64,000 bases of DNA from Rhodococcus opacus (lineage in GTDB: Bacteria > Actinomycetota > Actinomycetes > Mycobacteriales > Mycobacteriaceae). The notes under the pieces were generated by a model. It did not search any database and was not told where the DNA came from. It was given only the letters and a program-made list of their open reading frames with translations. Where the stretch lies: assembly GCF_012396235.1 (NCBI RefSeq), contig NZ_JAAXPA010000019.1, positions 79,076-143,075 of the forward strand, given 5' to 3'. Of the stretch, positions 7,641 to 20,474 are shown one piece after another (positions within the stretch are counted from its first letter, which is position 1; each line of letters begins with the position of its first letter). The translations under genes were made by a program, and so were the position numbers.

Positions 7641-9974
7641 TTACTTTCCGAATCCCGCCTTCCGCAGCGCGTCGGCCATCGAACCGCCGGGCGCCGTGCG
7701 GGAGTCACGCCCGCGATCGCGTCCACCCTGCTGCTGCGGCTTGCCGCCGCGCCGATCCTGCGGCTGCCCGCCACCGCGTCGGTCCGGCCGCTGCCCGCCG
7801 CCGCGGGGACCGTCGTTCTTGCGGCCGGCCCCGACCTCGTCGTCGAGCCGCAGCGTCAGCCCGATGCGCTGACGGGCCTCGTCCACCTCGAGGACCTTCA
7901 CCTTCACGACGTCGCCCGACTTCACCACGTCCCGCGGGTCCTTGACGAAGTTGTGGGACATCGCGGACACGTGAACGAGGCCGTCCTGGTGGACGCCGAC
8001 GTCGACGAACGCGCCGAACGCCGCCACGTTGGTGACGACACCCTCCAACGTCATCCCCGGCTTCAGGTGTGACACCTTCTCGATGCCGGCCGCGAACGTG
8101 GCCGTCTTGAACTCCGGGCGGGGGTCGCGGCCGGGCTTCTCGAGCTCACCGATGATGTCGGTGACCGTGGGCAGGCCGAACCGGTCGTCGACGAAGTCTG
8201 CCGGGTTCAGGCTGCGGAGCGCGGACGTGTTGCCGATGATCTCGCGCACGTCGGTGCCGCTGGCGCCGACGATCTTGCGCACCACCGGGTAGGCCTCGGG
8301 GTGAACGCTGGACGCGTCGAGCGGGTCGTCCCCGTTGGGGATGCGCAGGAAACCGGCGCACTGCTCGAACGCCTTCGGACCGAGTCTCGCGACATCCTTG
8401 AGCCCCTTGCGGCTGCGGAACGGGCCGTTCTGGTCCCGGTGCGCGACGATGCTCTCGGCCAGCGAACCTGCGATACCGGACACGCGGGACAGCAGCGGCA
8501 CCGACGCGGTGTTCACGTCGACGCCGACCGCGTTCACCGCGTCCTCGACGACCGCGCCGAGCGACCGTGCGAGCAGCGTCTCCGACACGTCGTGCTGGTA
8601 CTGCCCGACGCCGATCGACTTCGGGTCGATCTTCACCAGTTCGGCGAGAGGATCCTGCAGTCGGCGCGCGATGGAGACCGCTCCACGGATCGACACGTCG
8701 AGGTCGGGCAACTCCGCCGAGGCGTACGCGGACGCCGAGTACACGGACGCGCCGGCCTCGGACACCACGATCTTCGTCAGGTTGGTGGTGCCCGACTTGG
8801 CGATCAGCTCGGTCGCGAGTGCATCCGTCTCGCGGGAGGCGGTGCCGTTCCCGATGGCGATGAGCTCCACGCCGTGCTTGGCGACGAGACCGGCGAGGGT
8901 GGCCAGGGAGGCGTCCCATTTGTTCTGCGGCTGATGCGGGTAGATCGTGTCGTGGGCCACCACCTTGCCGGTGGCGTCCACGACCGCGACCTTCGTACCG
9001 GTCCGGAAACCGGGGTCGAGGCCCATCGTGGCGCGGGTACCGGCAGGCGCTGCCAGCAACAGGTCGCGCAGGTTGTTGGCGAACACGTCGACGGCGTCCT
9101 TCTCCGCCGACTGCCGCAGGCGCATCCGGGTGTCGATGCCCAGCGTGACGATCATCTTGGTGCGCCACGCCCACCGCACGGTGTCGAGCAGCCACCGGTC
9201 GGCGGGCCTGCCGCGGTCGGCGATGCCGAACCGGCCGGCGATCCGGCCCTCGTAGACGGTGGGCTCGCCGGGGACGGGCTCCTCCGTGTCGGGTGCCAGG
9301 GTGAGCGTGAGCACCTCTTCCTTCTCGCCGCGCAGCACCGCCAGGATGCGGTGGGACGGGAGCTTGCCGAACGGCTCGGAGAACTCGAAGTAGTCGGCGA
9401 ACTTCGCGCCCTCGGTCTCCTTGCCCTTGCGGACCGCGGACACCAGCTGCCCACGGGTCCACATCAGCTCGCGGAGCTCACCCACCAGGTCCGCGTCTTC
9501 GGCGAAACGCTCGACGAGGATCGCGCGCGCACCCTCGAGCTGTTCGGCCGTGTAGGACGCCGGATCGGTGGAGGGATCGGTGATCAGCGCGTCGGCGACG
9601 GGCTCGTGCCCGGCTTCGCGGGCGATCTGCGCCTTCGTGCGGCGCTTCGGCTTGAACGGCAGGTAGATGTCCTCGAGGCGCGCCTTCGTGTCGGCGGTCA
9701 TGATCTGCCCACGCAACTGGTCGTCGAGCTTGCCCTGCGAGTCGATCGACTCGAGCACGGCAACCCGGCGCTCGTCCAGTTCCCGCAGGTAACGCAGGCG
9801 TTCCTCGAGCTGGCGGAGCTGAGCGTCGTCGAGCGTTCCGGTGACTTCCTTGCGGTACCGGGCGATGAAGGGCACGGTGGCTCCACCGTCGAGGAGGTCC
9901 ACGGCGGCCGCGACCTGTCCCTCCCGGACGTCGAGCTCCTCGGCAATGCGCTGGTTCACGGTCTTGAGAGTCAC
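7641..9974 (-). CDS. tex: Tex family S1 RNA-binding transcription accessory protein
   Basis: A 777-residue Tex protein (RNA polymerase-associated, nucleic-acid-binding). Expected domain order is visible: N-terminal helical region starting MTLKTVNQRIAEELDVREGQ, a YqgF-like RNase H fold (LGLDPGFRTGTKVAVVD, here MGLDPGFRTG, about residues 318-335), tandem helix-hairpin-helix segments (ASVPLLSRVSGIAGSLA and SRKGLKDVARLGPKAFEQCA), then an S1 domain (GMTLEGVVTNVAAFGAFVDVG, around 645-715). It ends in a Gly/Arg/Gln-rich low-complexity tail of about 55 residues, likely RNA-binding. A 75-bp gap separates its start from the divergent serine-hydrolase-like gene. Confidence 0.95.
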   Translation of the reverse strand: MTLKTVNQRIAEELDVREGQVAAAVDLLDGGATVPFIARYRKEVTGTLDDAQLRQLEERLRYLRELDERRVAVLESIDSQGKLDDQLRGQIMTADTKARLEDIYLPFKPKRRTKAQIAREAGHEPVADALITDPSTDPASYTAEQLEGARAILVERFAEDADLVGELRELMWTRGQLVSAVRKGKETEGAKFADYFEFSEPFGKLPSHRILAVLRGEKEEVLTLTLAPDTEEPVPGEPTVYEGRIAGRFGIADRGRPADRWLLDTVRWAWRTKMIVTLGIDTRMRLRQSAEKDAVDVFANNLRDLLLAAPAGTRATMGLDPGFRTGTKVAVVDATGKVVAHDTIYPHQPQNKWDASLATLAGLVAKHGVELIAIGNGTASRETDALATELIAKSGTTNLTKIVVSEAGASVYSASAYASAELPDLDVSIRGAVSIARRLQDPLAELVKIDPKSIGVGQYQHDVSETLLARSLGAVVEDAVNAVGVDVNTASVPLLSRVSGIAGSLAESIVAHRDQNGPFRSRKGLKDVARLGPKAFEQCAGFLRIPNGDDPLDASSVHPEAYPVVRKIVGASGTDVREIIGNTSALRSLNPADFVDDRFGLPTVTDIIGELEKPGRDPRPEFKTATFAAGIEKVSHLKPGMTLEGVVTNVAAFGAFVDVGVHQDGLVHVSAMSHNFVKDPRDVVKSGDVVKVKVLEVDEARQRIGLTLRLDDEVGAGRKNDGPRGGGQRPDRRGGGQPQDRRGGKPQQQGGRDRGRDSRTAPGGSMADALRKAGFGK

Positions 9975-10049
9975 GGAAATGGACCCTACCGCTACCCTGA
10001 GACAATATCGTCGGCGGTGAGGCCGTCACGGAAATCTCGGGAGAATTTC

Positions 10050-11087
10050 ATGTCCAGGCTGATCCGTTGCCTGACGGTCCTGGTCTTCCTGCTGGCTGCG
10101 CCGCCGGCCTGCACCATCCCGACCGAGACGAACTCCGTGGTCGACATCCCGGCGACGTCACCCGCCGTCGCGACCCCCGACCTCCTCCCTGCCGACGAAC
10201 CGCCGGCGGGTGACGGCGTGACCGTGAGCCCCGAGCCGTTCCCGTCCGCGCGAGTCCCCGTCACCGCACCCCTCGCCGAACGCATCTCGGCGGCGGTCGC
10301 GACGGCGGCCACCGAGCGCGGCGCCGACGTGTCTATCGCCGTTCTGGACCGCGCCGCCGGCAGCTATCTGGAGGGCGCCGCCGCCGAACCGGTCGAAACG
10401 GCGTCGTTGGCCAAGCTGTTCATCGCCGCCCAGATGTACCACCTCGACGCGCTCGGTGAGCGGACACTGTCCGACTACGACCGTGTCCTCCTGAAGCGGA
10501 TGCTCGAGGCGTCCGACGACGACGCGGCCAACACTCTCTGGGACGATCTGGGCGGCTCGGACGTCGTCGTCGACGTCGCCGGGCGGTACGGACTCGCCGC
10601 GACCACACCGCCCTGGGACGGGTTGTGGTGGAACACCGAGACGACCGCCGCCGACCTCGTGACGTTCTATGCCGGGCTTCTCGACGACCGTGACGGCCTG
10701 GGCCCGGGTCGCATCGCCGAGTTCGTCGACTACCTGCGGTCGTCGACACCCGAGGGCATCGACGGTTACGACCAGCGCTTCGGCATCCCCGACGGGTTGC
10801 CCGGCGAGAACGTCGTCGGGGTGAAACAGGGTTGGATGTGCTGTGTGGGCGATCGGTGGATCCACGTGTCGACGGGCCTGATCGGTGACGACAACCGCTA
10901 CATCGTGGCCGTCGCGTCCCGCGAGGACATCCGGTACGAGGACGACGAGGAGTCGTACCCGGACACCGCGACCACAGATGTCACCGAGGATTCCAGCGCC
11001 CGGCATGCACGGGACACGATGACCGGATTCGTGAAGTCCCTGTTCCCCACCGGTGTCGTCGACGACTGGGCACATCCCCAGGGCTAG
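10050..11087 (+). CDS. Secreted beta-lactamase-fold serine hydrolase-like protein (LppW position)
   Basis: A 345-residue exported protein. Residues 1-20 form a hydrophobic signal ending APPAC; the Cys at 21 could be lipidated, but Pro at -3 makes the lipobox weak. After a Pro/Thr/Val-rich linker comes a penicillin-binding/beta-lactamase-like domain with an S-x-x-K motif (SLAK) and an SDD-x-A motif in place of SDN; a KQGW segment sits where KTG is expected. Gene position next to trmD matches mycobacterial lppW (Rv2905). Alone on the plus strand, convergent with trmD (25-bp gap). The frame is open far upstream, but the signal peptide fixes the ATG at 10050. Catalysis is unproven. Confidence 0.85.
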   Translation: MSRLIRCLTVLVFLLAAPPACTIPTETNSVVDIPATSPAVATPDLLPADEPPAGDGVTVSPEPFPSARVPVTAPLAERISAAVATAATERGADVSIAVLDRAAGSYLEGAAAEPVETASLAKLFIAAQMYHLDALGERTLSDYDRVLLKRMLEASDDDAANTLWDDLGGSDVVVDVAGRYGLAATTPPWDGLWWNTETTAADLVTFYAGLLDDRDGLGPGRIAEFVDYLRSSTPEGIDGYDQRFGIPDGLPGENVVGVKQGWMCCVGDRWIHVSTGLIGDDNRYIVAVASREDIRYEDDEESYPDTATTDVTEDSSARHARDTMTGFVKSLFPTGVVDDWAHPQG

Positions 11088-11112
11088 CGCCCGGGCAGGA
11101 CCGGAAATCGGT

Positions 11113-11805
11113 TCAGGGCAACAGGTCCGGACGGCGTTCGGCCGTGCGTTGCAGCGACTGCTCGTGTCGCCACGCAGCCACCTTCGCGTGATCACCCGAC
11201 AGCAGGACGGGCGGGACGTCGAGTCCGCGCCACGTCGCCGGCCGCGTGTAGCTGGGTCCTTCGAGGAGGCCGTCGGAAAACGAATCCTCTTGGTGCGACT
11301 GCTGATTGCCGAGCACTCCGGGGATCAGGCGCACGAACGCCTCGGTCATCACCAGCACGGCCGCCTCGCCCCCGATGAGGACGTAGTCGCCGATGCTCAC
11401 CTCTTCGACGCGCACCCGGCGGGCGGCGTCGTCGAACACGCGCTGATCGATGCCTTCGTAACGTCCGCAGGCGAAGACGATGTGCTTCTCCCCCGCCCAG
11501 CGCTCGGCGGTGGCCTGCGTGAAAGGAACACCGGCCGGTGTGGGGACGACCAGCAGCGTGTCCGAGTCGCCGTCGCCCGCGGCGAGGACATCGTCCAGCG
11601 CGGGCCCCCACACCGTGGGTTTCATCACCATCCCCGGCCCGCCGCCGTACGGAGAATCGTCGACGGCCTTGTGGACGTCGTGCGTCCAGTCCCGCAGATC
11701 GTGCACGTCGACGGAGATGAGGCCCTTGTCGATGGCCTTGCCGAGCAACGCCGCTCGAAGCGGTTCGAGGTACTCGGGGAAGATGGTGACCACGTCGAGA
11801 CGCAT
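11113..11805 (-). CDS. trmD: tRNA (guanine-N1-)-methyltransferase
   Basis: A 230-residue SPOUT methyltransferase making m1G37 in tRNAs that read CNN codons, preventing +1 frameshifting. It starts [17 protein letters not shown]. The SAM-binding knot includes [12 protein letters not shown] (112-122), [18 protein letters not shown] (137-153) and [20 protein letters not shown] at 51-63 is the conserved loop. Only the C-terminal 230 residues of a longer open frame are real; the ATG lies 10 nt after rimM. It is the last gene of rpsP-khpA-rimM-trmD and meets the exported hydrolase gene tail to tail. Confidence 0.97.
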   Translation of the reverse strand: MRLDVVTIFPEYLEPLRAALLGKAIDKGLISVDVHDLRDWTHDVHKAVDDSPYGGGPGMVMKPTVWGPALDDVLAAGDGDSDTLLVVPTPAGVPFTQATAERWAGEKHIVFACGRYEGIDQRVFDDAARRVRVEEVSIGDYVLIGGEAAVLVMTEAFVRLIPGVLGNQQSHQEDSFSDGLLEGPSYTRPATWRGLDVPPVLLSGDHAKVAAWRHEQSLQRTAERRPDLLP

Positions 11806-11815
11806 GGCTACCGAC

Positions 11816-12367
11816 TCACTTCCCGTCGGCGGATTCACCGAAGTCGGGATCGAGCAACCCTTCCGGCGGATCGATCTCGACGACGCCGTCGGCGACGGAC
11901 ACGGACGTGACGATCGCGGCCACGAACGGGACGAGAAGTTCGCCGGACTGTTCGCCGGCCCGGCGGATCGAGAGCAATTCGCCTGCCGCGGAATGCAATA
12001 CCTCGATGACGGTTCCCACCTCGGTGCCGTCCGCGAGGCGCACCGACAGTCCCTCGAGTTCGTGATCGTAGAATTCGTCAGGGTCGTCGGACGGCTCGAG
12101 TTCGGCGCTGTCGATGACGAACAGCGTGCCCCGCAGGGCATCCGCCGCGGTGCGGTCCGACACCCCTTCGAGGCGCAGCAGAAGCCGCCCGGAATGGTCC
12201 CGGGCGGCTTCCACCGTGTATGTGCTCACAGTCTGCTCGCGCGGCTTGTGCCCCCGCAGCACGGCACCGACGGCGAATCGATCCTCGGGTTCGTCGGTGC
12301 GAACCTCGACCACGACCTCACCCTTGATGCCGTGCGACTTGGCGACACGGCCGACGACGAGCTCCAC
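11816..12367 (-). CDS. rimM: Ribosome maturation factor RimM
   Basis: A 183-residue 16S rRNA processing factor that binds S19 and helps assemble the 30S head. The N-terminal RimM barrel starts [18 protein letters not shown]; the C-terminal PRC barrel begins around [12 protein letters not shown] and ends [12 protein letters not shown]. The start is assigned to GTG at 12367 because this gives the family N-terminus; an AGAGG element lies about 12 nt upstream. It follows khpA by 13 bp and precedes trmD by 10 bp. No unusual feature. Confidence 0.96.
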   Translation of the reverse strand: MELVVGRVAKSHGIKGEVVVEVRTDEPEDRFAVGAVLRGHKPREQTVSTYTVEAARDHSGRLLLRLEGVSDRTAADALRGTLFVIDSAELEPSDDPDEFYDHELEGLSVRLADGTEVGTVIEVLHSAAGELLSIRRAGEQSGELLVPFVAAIVTSVSVADGVVEIDPPEGLLDPDFGESADGK

Positions 12368-12380
12368 TGCTGTAAGGCCT

Positions 12381-12623
12381 CTACTGATCGGTGTCGACGA
12401 CGTCGACACGGATCCCGCGGCCACCGATACCGGAGACCAGCGTCCGCAGAGCGGTCGCGGTGCGGCCACCGCGACCGATGACCTTGCCGAGATCGTCAGG
12501 GTTGACGTGCACCTCGACAGTGCGCCCCCGACGCCCGGTGATCAGCTCGACACGAACGTCGTCGGGGTTGGCGACGATGCCACGAACGAGGTGCTCCACG
12601 GCATCGGCGACGACGGCACTCAC
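12381..12623 (-). CDS. khpA: KH-domain RNA-binding protein KhpA
   Basis: An 80-residue single KH-domain protein. The nucleotide-binding GxxG loop is seen as [15 protein letters not shown] in residues 49-63, preceded by [13 protein letters not shown]. KhpA-type proteins bind RNA, usually with KhpB/Jag, and influence cell division and envelope synthesis in Gram-positives; here that role is by homology only. GTG start overlaps the rpsP stop as GTGA. Its place between rpsP and rimM is conserved in actinobacteria and many firmicutes. Confidence 0.95.
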   Translation of the reverse strand: MSAVVADAVEHLVRGIVANPDDVRVELITGRRGRTVEVHVNPDDLGKVIGRGGRTATALRTLVSGIGGRGIRVDVVDTDQ

Positions 12624-13081
12624 TTGTCAGCAGCCTCGGACTCTGCAGCAGCCTCGGCGGGAGCGTCGGCAGCAGCCTCGGCGTCCTCGGCCTTCGCCTT
12701 CTTCTTCTTGGGCGTGATGGCCTCGCCGACGGGCTCGTTCTCGGCCTGCGCGAGCGCAGCCTGGAACAGCTCCAGCTTGGAGGGCTTGGCTTCCTTGACG
12801 CGGAGGGTGCCCTCGGCGCCCGGCAGGCCCTTGAACTTCTGCCAGTCACCGGTGATCTTGAGGATGGCCTCGACGGGCTCGGTGGGCTGGGCGCCGACGC
12901 CGAGCCAGTACTGAGCGCGCTCGGAATCGACCTCGATCAGCGAGGGCTCTTCCTTGGGGTGGTACTTCCCGATGGTCTCGATCGCACGGCCGTTGCGGCG
13001 GGTGCGGGAGTCGGCGACGACGATGCGGTACTGCGGGTTCCGGATCTTGCCGAGCCGGGTGAGCTTGATCTTGACAGCCAC
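12620..13081 (-). CDS. rpsP: 30S ribosomal protein S16
   Basis: A 153-residue S16. Residues 1-80 are the canonical domain ([20 protein letters not shown], then [20 protein letters not shown] and [20 protein letters not shown]). The last 55 or so form a Lys/Ala/Glu-rich extension ending [10 protein letters not shown], a common actinobacterial addition predicted to be disordered. It is the first gene of the rpsP-khpA-rimM-trmD operon; the 177 bp upstream contain no gene and must carry its promoter. Confidence 0.97.
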   Translation of the reverse strand: MAVKIKLTRLGKIRNPQYRIVVADSRTRRNGRAIETIGKYHPKEEPSLIEVDSERAQYWLGVGAQPTEPVEAILKITGDWQKFKGLPGAEGTLRVKEAKPSKLELFQAALAQAENEPVGEAITPKKKKAKAEDAEAAADAPAEAAAESEAADK

Positions 13082-13258
13082 TGCTGTACTTCTCCTTCAG
13101 TGCGCACACGAGTGCCCACGTGTCACGTGCAATTCGGCGACGCGCAGGAATAGCGCGCCCGGTTTTGCCTCCAACCTGTGACCGCCGCGCGGTGCGTGAC
13201 CGGATGCGACGAACAGCGGTTCATTCTGCCAGACGAACACCGTCAGGGGGAAACCAGG

Positions 13259-14344
13259 TCATCGGGTCTTGACGACGGTGCCCCGCAGCACCACGACATC
13301 GGGCGCGGCGAGGGCGTCGCTGCTCGCGCGCGGGTCGTTCCGGAATACCAGCAGATCCGCGGGCGCACCCGCTTCCACTCCCGGATGTCCGAGCCACGCG
13401 CGCGCGTCCCAGCATGCGGCGCCGAGCGCCTCGGACGGGGTCAGTCCGACCGCCTTCAGTTCCTCGACCTCGTCGGCGATGCGTCCGTGGACGATCGATC
13501 CGCCGGCGTCGGTGCCGGCGTAGATCGGGATCCCCGCGTCGTGCGCGGCACCGATGGTGTCCTTCACCCGCGAGTGCAGGTCACGCATGTGCGCGGCGTA
13601 GATCGGGAACCGCGAGGCGGACTCGGCGATGTCCGGGAACGTCGCGATGTTGATCAACGTCGGGACGAGGGCGGTTCCGTGCGAGACCATCAGCTCGATC
13701 GTCTCGTCGGTGAGCCCGGTGCCGTGCTCGATGCAGTCGATTCCGGCGTTGATCAGGCCCGGAAGCGCATCCTCGGCGAAGACGTGCGCGGTGACACGAG
13801 CCCCTTCGCGGTGCGCGGCCGCGATCGCCTCGACGAGGATGTCGTCGCTCCACAAGGGCGCCAGGTCGCCCGAGGAGCGGTCGATCCAGTCGCCGACGAG
13901 CTTGACCCATCCGTCGCCGGCCCGGGCCTGGCGCACCACCTCGTCCGGCAGTTGCGACTCGTCCTCCAGATCGACCGGGAGTCCGCGGATGTACCGCTTG
14001 GGCGCGGCGATGTGCTGCCCGGCGCGGATGATCCTCGGCAGGTCGGGGCGGTTGTCGACGAACCGGGTGTCGACCGGCGAACCCGCGTCACGGATCAGCA
14101 GGACCCCACAGTCGCGCTCGGTCTCCGCCTGCGCGATCAACCCTTCGACGCTCTCGCCGCCCCCACCGCCGAACCGGATGCCGACGTGGCAGTGAGCGTC
14201 GACGAGACCGGGCACGATCCATCCCGATTCACAGACGGTCTCGGCGCCGGGAACCGGTTCCGTCGAGATCACACCGCCGTCGACCCAGAACTCGACCGGC
14301 TGTTCGTCGGGCAGACCGGTCCCCCGGAAGTGCAGTGCAGCCAT
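13259..14344 (-). CDS. Amidohydrolase family protein (Rv2915c-like)
   Basis: A 361-residue amidohydrolase-superfamily enzyme. Metal ligands include the HCH pair at residues 51-53 (VDAHCHVG), a Lys in GWVKLVGD that may be the bridging residue, His in VTAHVFAE, His in CIEHGTG and the catalytic Asp in YAGTDAGG. The fold resembles imidazolonepropionase/prolidase-like members, but no substrate is assignable. It begins 3 bp after the ffh stop, so it is probably co-transcribed with ffh, the arrangement I recall for mycobacteria. Why a hydrolase travels with the signal recognition particle gene is unknown. Confidence 0.9.
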   Translation of the reverse strand: MAALHFRGTGLPDEQPVEFWVDGGVISTEPVPGAETVCESGWIVPGLVDAHCHVGIRFGGGGGESVEGLIAQAETERDCGVLLIRDAGSPVDTRFVDNRPDLPRIIRAGQHIAAPKRYIRGLPVDLEDESQLPDEVVRQARAGDGWVKLVGDWIDRSSGDLAPLWSDDILVEAIAAAHREGARVTAHVFAEDALPGLINAGIDCIEHGTGLTDETIELMVSHGTALVPTLINIATFPDIAESASRFPIYAAHMRDLHSRVKDTIGAAHDAGIPIYAGTDAGGSIVHGRIADEVEELKAVGLTPSEALGAACWDARAWLGHPGVEAGAPADLLVFRNDPRASSDALAAPDVVVLRGTVVKTR

Positions 14345-14347
14345 CGG

Positions 14348-15934
14348 CTACTTCTTCGGCAGCTTCAGCTGGGACAGGTCGATGCCCTCGAGTCCGGGCG
14401 GCAATTCGTCCAGGCCCTTCGGCATGTTCGACAAATCCGGCATCCCCGCGGGAAGACCGCCGGGCGGCATTCCCGGGAACCCACCGGGCAGACCGCCGGG
14501 GAATCCCCCGCGCACCTTCGGCGGCGTCGGTCCCTTGCCCCCCTTCTTGCCCTTCTTGCCCTTCTTGCTGCGCTGCTGCTTCCGTGAACCGGGCATGCCC
14601 ATCCGCCCGGCCATCGCGGCCATCATCTTGCGGGCCTCGAAGAAACGGTCGACGAGCTGGTTGACGTCGGAGACCTTGACGCCCGAACCGTTGGCGATCC
14701 GCAGCCTGCGGGAGGCGTTGATGATCTTGGGATCGTCGCGCTCGGCGGGGGTCATGCCGCGGATGATGGCCTGCACCCGGTCGAGCTGCTTCTCGTCGAC
14801 GTTCGCGAGAGCGTCCTTCATCTGTCCGGCACCCGGGAGCATGCCCAGGAGGTTGCCGATGGGGCCCATCTTGCGGACGGCCATCATCTGCTCGAGGAAG
14901 TCCTCCAGTGTGAGCTGGCCCGAGCCGATCTTCTGTGCGGTGGCCTCGGCCTGCTCGGCGTCGAAGTGCTGCTCGGCCGCCTCGATCAGGCTGAGGACGT
15001 CACCCATGCCGAGGATGCGGCTGGCCATGCGATCGGGGTGGAAGACGTCGAAGTCCTCGAGCTTCTCACCCGTGGACGCGAACAGGATGGGCTGCCCGGT
15101 GACCTCGCGGACGCTGAGCGCCGCACCACCGCGGGCGTCGCCGTCGAGCTTCGTGAGCACGACACCGGTGAATCCGACACCCTCACGGAACGCCTCGGCC
15201 GTGCTGACCGCGTCCTGACCGATCATCGCGTCGAGAACGAAGATCGTCTCGTCCGGGTTCACGGCGTCGCGGATACCCGCCGCCTGCGCCATCAGGTCGG
15301 CGTCGATACCCAGGCGGCCCGCGGTGTCGACGATGACCACGTCGAACTGCTTGTTGCGGGCTTCCTCGACACCTGCCCGGGCCACCTCGATCGGGTCGGC
15401 CGCGGTGATGCCCAGCTCGTTGTCGCCGCCGCCGATGGACGTGCCGGGGTGCGGAGCGAACACCGTGGCGCCCGCCCTCTCGCCGACGATCTGCAGCTGG
15501 GTGACGGCGCCGGGACGCTGCAGGTCGCAGGCGACGAGGAGCGGGGTGTGCCCCTGGTCGCGCAGCCACTTCGCGAGCTTGCCTGCGAGCGTCGTCTTAC
15601 CGGAACCCTGCAGACCGGCGAGCATGATGACCGTCGGCGGCGTCTTGGCGAACACCAGACGGCGGGTCTCGCCACCGAGGATCCCGACAAGTTCCTCGTT
15701 GACGATCTTGACGACCTGCTGCGCCGGGTTCAGCGCCGCCGACACCTCGACGCCCTTGGCGCGTTCCTTGATCTTGGCGATGAACGCGCGGACGACGGGC
15801 AGCGCGACGTCTGCCTCGAGCAGGGCCAACCGGATCTCACGGCAGGTGGCATCGATGTCGGCTCCGGAAAGGCGACCCTTGCCACGCAGATCCTTGAGGG
15901 TTCCGGTCAACCTGTCGGAAAGGGATTCGAACAC
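14348..15934 (-). CDS. ffh: Signal recognition particle protein Ffh
   Basis: A 528-residue SRP54 GTPase that, with 4.5S RNA, recognises signal sequences and docks with FtsY. The N domain starts VFESLSDRLTGTLKDLRGKG; the G domain has the P-loop GLQGSGKTT at 107-115, DTAGR and TKLDGDARGG; the Met-rich M domain follows. The C-terminal about 75 residues are a basic KKGKKGKKGGKG stretch and then Gly/Pro/Met-rich repeats. I chose GTG at 15934 because AGGAG lies 8 nt upstream and homologues begin MFESLSDRL; an ATG at 15955 has no Shine-Dalgarno. Confidence 0.95.
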   Translation of the reverse strand: MFESLSDRLTGTLKDLRGKGRLSGADIDATCREIRLALLEADVALPVVRAFIAKIKERAKGVEVSAALNPAQQVVKIVNEELVGILGGETRRLVFAKTPPTVIMLAGLQGSGKTTLAGKLAKWLRDQGHTPLLVACDLQRPGAVTQLQIVGERAGATVFAPHPGTSIGGGDNELGITAADPIEVARAGVEEARNKQFDVVIVDTAGRLGIDADLMAQAAGIRDAVNPDETIFVLDAMIGQDAVSTAEAFREGVGFTGVVLTKLDGDARGGAALSVREVTGQPILFASTGEKLEDFDVFHPDRMASRILGMGDVLSLIEAAEQHFDAEQAEATAQKIGSGQLTLEDFLEQMMAVRKMGPIGNLLGMLPGAGQMKDALANVDEKQLDRVQAIIRGMTPAERDDPKIINASRRLRIANGSGVKVSDVNQLVDRFFEARKMMAAMAGRMGMPGSRKQQRSKKGKKGKKGGKGPTPPKVRGGFPGGLPGGFPGMPPGGLPAGMPDLSNMPKGLDELPPGLEGIDLSQLKLPKK

Positions 15935-16010
15935 CGAGTGCGCTCCTGAAGTCATACGAGTGTGCGGTGGATATTCTCGGGCACCAGCCTAGCCGCTCAC
16001 GTCCTGCCGT

Positions 16011-20263
<4,253 letters not shown>

Positions 20264-20332
20264 CTTGAGCCTCCTCCTTCTCTGCCCAGCCGGTAGCGGC
20301 TGACGACCTGAGAAGAAGGGTGCTCAGTTGGT

Positions 20333-20370
20333 GTTTCGGCTATGCCACTGCACTGTTTCGCGCTCGTGAA
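20333..20370 (-). promoter_or_regulatory. GlnR box upstream of amtB
   Basis: Read on the minus strand, the site is TTCAC-n6-GAAAC-n6-GTGGC-n6-GAAAC, matching the actinobacterial GlnR pattern gTnAC-n6-GaAAC-n6-gTnAC-n6-GaAAC with the exact 11-nt half-site period. Both GAAAC elements are perfect; the other two keep most consensus bases. It ends 69 bp before the amtB start. A further GAAAC-n6-GCAAC pair lies upstream at 20387-20402, one base out of phase. Confidence 0.75.
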
Positions 20371-20474
20371 CGCATCGGCCTATTTTGTTGCGTCCAGGTT
20401 TCGCCAGGCGATTTGCGGTCGGTTTCATCGCCCCGGAGCGGTCCGGGACCCCGCGACGACCCCGAATCGCTGCG

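Noticed and set aside
15935..15955. Upstream ATG for ffh giving 7 extra residues
   Set aside because: No Shine-Dalgarno precedes it, whereas GTG at 15934 has AGGAG and the family N-terminus.
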